Positions 8,437-12,205 of a stretch of DNA of 12,205 bases are shown here, piece by piece. Positions within the stretch are counted from its first letter, which is position 1. Each line of letters starts with the position of its first letter. The stretch is from positions 1-12,205 of the forward strand of contig CACZNR010000062.1 in assembly GCA_902782475.1 (NCBI GenBank), in the 5' to 3' direction. The position numbers and the translations under genes were made by a program. The DNA comes from an uncultured Eubacteriales bacterium. GTDB taxonomy: Bacteria; Bacillota; Clostridia; Christensenellales; Christensenellaceae. Below the pieces are notes generated by a model. That model searched no databases, was not told the origin of the DNA, and worked only from the letters and a program-made list of their open reading frames with translations.

Positions 8437-8446
8437 GGGGAGAGGA
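8437..8446 (+). promoter_or_regulatory. strong ribosome binding site of the response regulator gene
   Basis: GGGGAGAGGA, a long purine-rich match to the 16S 3' end, lies 8 bases before the ATG at 8455. It fixes this start and suggests efficient translation. Confidence 0.7.
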
Positions 8447-8454
8447 TAATCAAT

Positions 8455-9153
8455 ATGGCTAACAATCTGATCTTATTGATGGATGATGACGAGAACATAT
8501 GCAAGGTCATCAGACTCTATCTTGAAAAAGAAGGAATGACAGTGGAGGTGGCTCATGACGGAGCAACAGGACTTGAACTGTTCCAGAAGGAAACACCGAA
8601 TCTTGTATTACTTGATATCATGATGCCCGGAATGGACGGCATTGAGGTAATTAAGCAGATAAGAAAGGACAGCACAGTACCTGTCATAATGCTCACAGCT
8701 AAGGGCGATACCATCGATAAAGTGCTTGCTCTTGAACTTGGTGCAGATGACTATATAGTGAAACCTTTCGAACCAAAGGAGCTCATAGCAAGGATAAAGG
8801 CTGTTATCAGAAGAACTGAAAACATCTCTGAAGAAGAGCAGACCACACTGAAATATCCTAATCTTGAGATATCCATAGCTGAATATACAGTTGAATACAG
8901 AGGACAGAAACTCGAACTGCCACCTAAGGAACTTGAGCTGCTCTACTTCCTGGCTTCACATCCAAACAAGGTATTTACACGTGAACAGCTTCTGCAGAAA
9001 GTATGGGAATTCGATTTCTACGGAGATTCCAGGACCATCGACGTGCATGTAAAGAGGCTCAGGGAAAAACTTGGTGACGACGAAGTATGGCATATAAAGA
9101 CCGTATGGGGCGTAGGATATAAATTTGAAGTTGAGAGTAATGAGGTGAACTGA
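8455..9153 (+). CDS. OmpR/PhoB-family response regulator
   Basis: Cytoplasmic DNA-binding response regulator of 232 residues. The receiver domain (about 4-118) has the acidic cluster Asp10-Asp12 in LLMDDDEN, the phospho-acceptor Asp54 in LVLLDIMMPGMDG, the switch Thr81 in VIMLTAKGD and Lys103 in YIVKPFEP. The C-terminal winged-helix domain (about 130-227) carries LPPKELELLYFLASHPNK, TREQLLQKVW, the recognition helix SRTIDVHVKRLREKL and the closing VWGVGYKFE wing. All the residues needed for phosphotransfer are present. The gene overlaps its kinase by one base (TGATG) and starts a three-gene unit ending in an HtrA protease. A CssR-like role in envelope or secretion stress is therefore inferred from context, not from the protein itself, since OmpR-family members look alike. 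Confidence 0.95.
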   Translation: MANNLILLMDDDENICKVIRLYLEKEGMTVEVAHDGATGLELFQKETPNLVLLDIMMPGMDGIEVIKQIRKDSTVPVIMLTAKGDTIDKVLALELGADDYIVKPFEPKELIARIKAVIRRTENISEEEQTTLKYPNLEISIAEYTVEYRGQKLELPPKELELLYFLASHPNKVFTREQLLQKVWEFDFYGDSRTIDVHVKRLREKLGDDEVWHIKTVWGVGYKFEVESNEVN

Positions 9154-10586
9154 TGTTCCGATACCGGACATTGTTTCCGAGGATATTCCTATCCATCGTG
9201 GCGGTGCTGTTCATAATAACAGTAATATTCAATTTCTTCGTATCATTCATGGTGAGAAGAAATGCCACAAACAACATGAAGATAGAACTGCAGAAAGGAT
9301 GCAGTGACATACAAAAAGCTTTTTCTGATTACTACGAAACGGTAACTACAGACGAAGCTTTATATTCTTATATGAAAAATCTGGCTGAAAAGAAGGAGTG
9401 GACCCTCTGGGTCACCAATGCCTACAACAAGCTGGCATTCGAATTCAACTACGATCAGAGATATGAGAAATATTCCGCACTGGCAAGGGAAAACTGGGAA
9501 GTAATATCTGAGACCATATTTCAGAAGAATGAAGACAGTATCATATATGAGGCAGAGGGAAATTACTATACTCCTGTCATTACATGTGCCCTTACCATAA
9601 AAAGGGAGGATACCAATGTCGGAGCCATATATCTTCATGGGCAGGTCCAGGGCATAAAACAGACCATAACACTTATAAGGAACTGTTCCATCGTAGCATT
9701 CCTTCTTGGTGTCATGGCGGCACTTCTCATCTCCTTCTTCGTGGCAAGGAAGATATCAAAGCCACTGTATGAGATGAATGAAGCAGCAAAGGAACTGTCA
9801 AAAGGAAACTTTGACCAGCAGATAGAAGTCACTGAATCAGGTGAGATCGGACAGCTTACAGAAACATTCAATTCCATGGCAGCTGCCCTAAAGAAATATG
9901 AGGATACCAGGCAGAGCTTCATAGGAAACGTCTCTCATGAGCTCAAGAGCCCTCTAACATCCATACAGGGATTCATACAGGGAATGGTGGACGGTACCAT
10001 CAGCAAGGACGAACAGCAGACATATCTGGAGATAGTACTTGCTGAGACCAAGAGGATGAATACTCTTATCATGGATCTTCTTGACCTGGTAAGGATAGAA
10101 TCCAATCAGATGGAGATAAAATTCACTAAATGGGATGCCAATGAACTCATCCGTAGATGTCTCATCAATTTCATAAACAAGATAGAGGAGAGACATATAG
10201 AGCTCACAGTAGACATATCCGAAGACAAGACAGAGGTCTATGCCGATATAGACAGGATCACTCAGGTCATAACCAACCTGCTGGACAATGCAGTCAAGTT
10301 CTGTAATGACAGCGGAAGCATTAAGGTATGGACATACAAGACCAATGGAAAGCTCAATATAAGCATCTCAAACACAGGGCGTACGATCCCTGAAGAGGAC
10401 CTGGAGTATATATTTGACAGGTTCTTCAAGGTGGACAAGGCCCATAACAGAAAGATACCTGGAACAGGCATAGGGCTCTCCATAGTAAAAGAGATCATAA
10501 ACCGTCATGATGAAAAAATATGGGTAAACTCCAAGGCAGGAGTGGGTACCGTATTTACGTTCACATTGGCGCTTGCAGATAAATAA
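9153..10586 (+). CDS. membrane sensor histidine kinase (partner of the response regulator)
   Basis: Two-helix membrane sensor kinase of 477 residues. Helix 1 spans about 11-33. An extracytoplasmic sensor region of about 140 residues (35-175, Y/E/N-rich, no family recognised) follows, then helix 2 at about 177-198. Next come a HAMP linker (about 199-250, RKISKPLYEMNEAAKELSKGNF), the HisKA dimerisation helices with phospho-acceptor His262 in GNVSHELKSPLTS, and the catalytic ATPase domain. The latter has an N box at 375-383 (NLLDNAVKF), an F box at 421-427 (FDRFFKV) and a G2 box at 437-442 (GTGIGL). The G1 box reads NTGRTIP (407-413) where DxGxG is usual. The Asn form occurs in other sensor kinases of Gram-positives, so the enzyme is probably active. 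GAGGTG at 9142-9147 is the binding site. Lipid or misfolded protein at the outer membrane face are possible signals given the htrA neighbour; this is inference. Confidence 0.95.
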   Translation: MFRYRTLFPRIFLSIVAVLFIITVIFNFFVSFMVRRNATNNMKIELQKGCSDIQKAFSDYYETVTTDEALYSYMKNLAEKKEWTLWVTNAYNKLAFEFNYDQRYEKYSALARENWEVISETIFQKNEDSIIYEAEGNYYTPVITCALTIKREDTNVGAIYLHGQVQGIKQTITLIRNCSIVAFLLGVMAALLISFFVARKISKPLYEMNEAAKELSKGNFDQQIEVTESGEIGQLTETFNSMAAALKKYEDTRQSFIGNVSHELKSPLTSIQGFIQGMVDGTISKDEQQTYLEIVLAETKRMNTLIMDLLDLVRIESNQMEIKFTKWDANELIRRCLINFINKIEERHIELTVDISEDKTEVYADIDRITQVITNLLDNAVKFCNDSGSIKVWTYKTNGKLNISISNTGRTIPEEDLEYIFDRFFKVDKAHNRKIPGTGIGLSIVKEIINRHDEKIWVNSKAGVGTVFTFTLALADK

Positions 10587-10604
10587 AGACATGAAGGTGA
10601 AATA

Positions 10605-12104
10605 ATGGAAGATTTCAACAACAATGAGATGATCAATGAACGATTGAGACAGGATCAGGGAACAAACGAGTCACAGGCTTACAACACTGCAGCTACGGGC
10701 AATGCCCAGCATCAGCAGAACTGGCAGAACTATACAGGTCATGCACAGAATGCCCAGCAGCCTTTTACACAGTATCAGAACCCGTATCAGTACGGATACA
10801 TTCCGTATCAGCCGGCAGGATATTATCCTCAGCCTGCACCGTATTTCGTACAGGCACCTGTACCGAAAAAGAGCACAGGATGGATGGTAACGGCCATTAT
10901 AGCCATTGTGGTGGCAGTAGCACTGCTCGTGACAGTAATAGCACAGGCCTTTACTATAAAAGCATATGAGATGTATCAGAACAGTCAGCAGAATAATGGC
11001 GAATATGATGTACCTGATCCATGGAATTGGATAGATCCTGTAGTACCTGGTGAAACGGATACAAATACGACCCCTGTGGTGATAGAGGATGATTATCCTG
11101 GAAACAGTGCAATCACAACAATAGGCGGGGAACTTCCTTCAATAACCAATTATTACAACCCCGTTCCGGAGATCATCGAATCCACAGAGAACAGTATAGG
11201 TGAAGTTTATACATATAAGAACGGAGAGCCCATGGGAGCAGGTACCGGATTTGTGGTACACAAGGATGGATATATAGTTTCCAATTATCACGTGGCTGTT
11301 ACCGGTGATACTTATACATACACACTAGACAAGGCAGATGCAGTCGATATACCTCTGAGATTCGTCGGAGGAGATCCTTCACAGGATATAGCTGTATTCA
11401 AGGCTGACGTGGATTACCTCATTCCGCTTGCACTAGGAAGTTCCAAGGCAACAAAGGTTGGAGAGCTTGCCATCGCAGTTGGATGCACTACAGGAGCCAA
11501 TAACAATCTCCCAAATACTGTAACCGTCGGACACGTAAGCTATGTTGGCAGAAAAGCCAATTATCTCAAGACAACAAAGGAATTCCTGCAGATCGATACA
11601 TCTGTGAATCCTGGCAACAGTGGTGGCCCTCTTCTCAATGGAAAGGGAGAAGTAATAGGGATAGTTACGTGGAAGAGTCTGATCTCAAGCTACGATGAGC
11701 TTGGAAATGCCATTAACTCCGAGGGGCTCGGCTTTGCCATCCAGATAGATGATGTTAAGGATGAGATACTTAAGATAATACAGAGCGGATCCATAGTGAG
11801 ACCAGGAATCGGGATCATCTATCAGCAGGTAACAGAGGAATATGCAAAGACAAACAATGTTCCTTACGGAAAACTGGTGACTGATTTCATGGCAGCAAGT
11901 CCTGCAAAGACCGCAGGCATGCAGTCCGGAGACATAATAATAAAGTGCAATGGTACGGATCTTAACGAAAATGATATCCTGGGAACAGTCATAAGCGAAA
12001 GCCAGCCCGGTGACAAGGTCGAAGTCACTGTATGGAGAAACGGCACGGAAGTGAACATCAGTATCATCATAGGCGATATGAACAGGATGGTAGTATTTGA
12101 TTGA
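10605..12104 (+). CDS. HtrA/DegP-like membrane-anchored serine protease with PDZ domain
   Basis: Trypsin-like quality-control protease of 499 residues that degrades misfolded or mislocalised proteins outside the membrane. An unusual cytoplasmic tail of about 90 residues, rich in Gln, Tyr, Pro and Asn, ends in PKKST. One signal-anchor helix (about 92-116) follows, then a linker rich in Asp, Pro and Thr (about 120-190). The protease domain spans about 195-392 with the catalytic triad His229 (VSNYHVAV), Asp261 (SQDIAVFKAD) and Ser339 (NPGNSGGPL). A single PDZ domain covers about 398-490, with GIGI at its start and AASPAKTAGMQSGDIIIKCNG at 430-450. The length is normal for Firmicute HtrA proteins. 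GAAGGTGA sits just before the ATG. The 18-bp gap from the kinase gene means it is co-transcribed with the two-component system, which probably controls it. No clear terminator follows; a 34-bp tandem repeat lies there instead. Confidence 0.94.
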   Translation: MEDFNNNEMINERLRQDQGTNESQAYNTAATGNAQHQQNWQNYTGHAQNAQQPFTQYQNPYQYGYIPYQPAGYYPQPAPYFVQAPVPKKSTGWMVTAIIAIVVAVALLVTVIAQAFTIKAYEMYQNSQQNNGEYDVPDPWNWIDPVVPGETDTNTTPVVIEDDYPGNSAITTIGGELPSITNYYNPVPEIIESTENSIGEVYTYKNGEPMGAGTGFVVHKDGYIVSNYHVAVTGDTYTYTLDKADAVDIPLRFVGGDPSQDIAVFKADVDYLIPLALGSSKATKVGELAIAVGCTTGANNNLPNTVTVGHVSYVGRKANYLKTTKEFLQIDTSVNPGNSGGPLLNGKGEVIGIVTWKSLISSYDELGNAINSEGLGFAIQIDDVKDEILKIIQSGSIVRPGIGIIYQQVTEEYAKTNNVPYGKLVTDFMAASPAKTAGMQSGDIIIKCNGTDLNENDILGTVISESQPGDKVEVTVWRNGTEVNISIIIGDMNRMVVFD

Positions 12105-12124
12105 GAAATACGCAGATAAAAAAA

Positions 12125-12192
12125 GGCTCTATTGCAATAGTTGGGGTCAACTAATTGCGGCTCTATTGCAATAGTTGGGGTCAACTAATTGC
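12125..12192. repeat. two perfect tandem copies of a 34-bp hairpin-forming repeat
   Basis: Copy 1 is 12125-12158 and copy 2 is 12159-12192. They are identical at all 34 positions and abut directly. Each unit is a 9-base leader (GGCTCTATT), a left arm GCAATAGTTG, a GGGT loop and a right arm CAACTAATTGC, which pairs over 10 bp with one bulged A. The leader and left arm also contain the 12-base palindrome CTATTGCAATAG (12129-12140, 12163-12174). The right arm of copy 1 can pair instead with the left arm of copy 2 around a 9-base loop. The repeat begins 20 bp after the htrA stop, right after a run of seven A. I do not recognise the family. Whether the array continues past the window is unknown, but the 13 bases after copy 2 do not start a third copy. 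Confidence 0.93.
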
Positions 12193-12205
12193 AAAGAAAC
12201 AATAA

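Noticed and set aside
8383..8454. Riboswitch or leader RNA before the response regulator gene
   Set aside because: If the TATAAT is the -10, the leader would be under 30 bases, too short for a riboswitch, and no known aptamer pattern is visible.
11864..12184. Minus-strand open frame reaching into the 34-bp repeats
   Set aside because: Most of it is antisense to the htrA PDZ region, its start lies in the repeat, and it has no binding site or protein pattern that I recognise.
12125..12192. CRISPR array
   Set aside because: The two repeats abut with no spacer between them and there are no cas genes in the window.
12125..12205. Intrinsic terminator of htrA formed by the repeat hairpins
   Set aside because: On the + strand the stems are not followed by a T-run; the bases after copy 2 are A-rich.
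1..12205. A new defence or mobile system hidden in the window
   Set aside because: Every large gene fits a known chromosomal family. No nuclease-helicase pair, reverse transcriptase, toxin-antitoxin pair, integrase or transposase was seen on either strand.

Overview
The window reads as chromosomal DNA of an anaerobic Firmicute, most likely class Clostridia and perhaps Lachnospiraceae or a close relative. This rests on the protein families, the recognisable flavour of the flippase, U32, MutS2 and two-component proteins, and codon use that strongly favours ATA for Ile and AGA/AGG for Arg. No rRNA or other taxonomic marker is present, so the placement is an inference. All nine genes are on the + strand, packed almost without gaps, and none appears broken except the first, which is cut by the window start.

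Region 1 (1-8382) looks like a single transcription unit of six genes joined by 4-8 bp overlaps or gaps of 1-3 bp. In order they are: the C-terminal three quarters of an sn-glycerol-1-phosphate dehydrogenase (AraM/EgsA family), a Wzx-like polysaccharide flippase, an AlkD-type DNA alkylation repair glycosylase, a small two-helix membrane protein of the YcxB-like type, a long U32-family protein resembling the 23S rRNA hydroxylation factor RlhA, and MutS2. The first two suit the tail of a cell-surface polymer locus. The last ones are nucleic-acid and ribosome maintenance genes.

Region 2 (8383-8454) is a 72-bp gap, the largest in the window apart from its end. It holds a perfect TATAAT box, a small AT-rich inverted repeat and a strong ribosome binding site. 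Region 3 (8455-12104) then encodes an OmpR-type response regulator, its membrane histidine kinase (1-bp overlap) and, 18 bp downstream, a membrane-anchored HtrA-type serine protease with one PDZ domain. This order suggests a secretion-stress module like CssRS-HtrA of Bacillus: a sensor of the extracytoplasmic space, its regulator, and a quality-control protease as likely output.

Region 4 (12105-12205) has no gene. It holds two perfect, directly abutting 34-bp repeats, each able to fold into a 10-bp hairpin with a GGGT loop. They lie where the htrA terminator would be expected and are the least explained part of the window. I found no CRISPR array, insertion sequence, tRNA, riboswitch or obviously novel multi-gene system. 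Most of the window is ordinary core-genome content, and the findings are second-look points within it.
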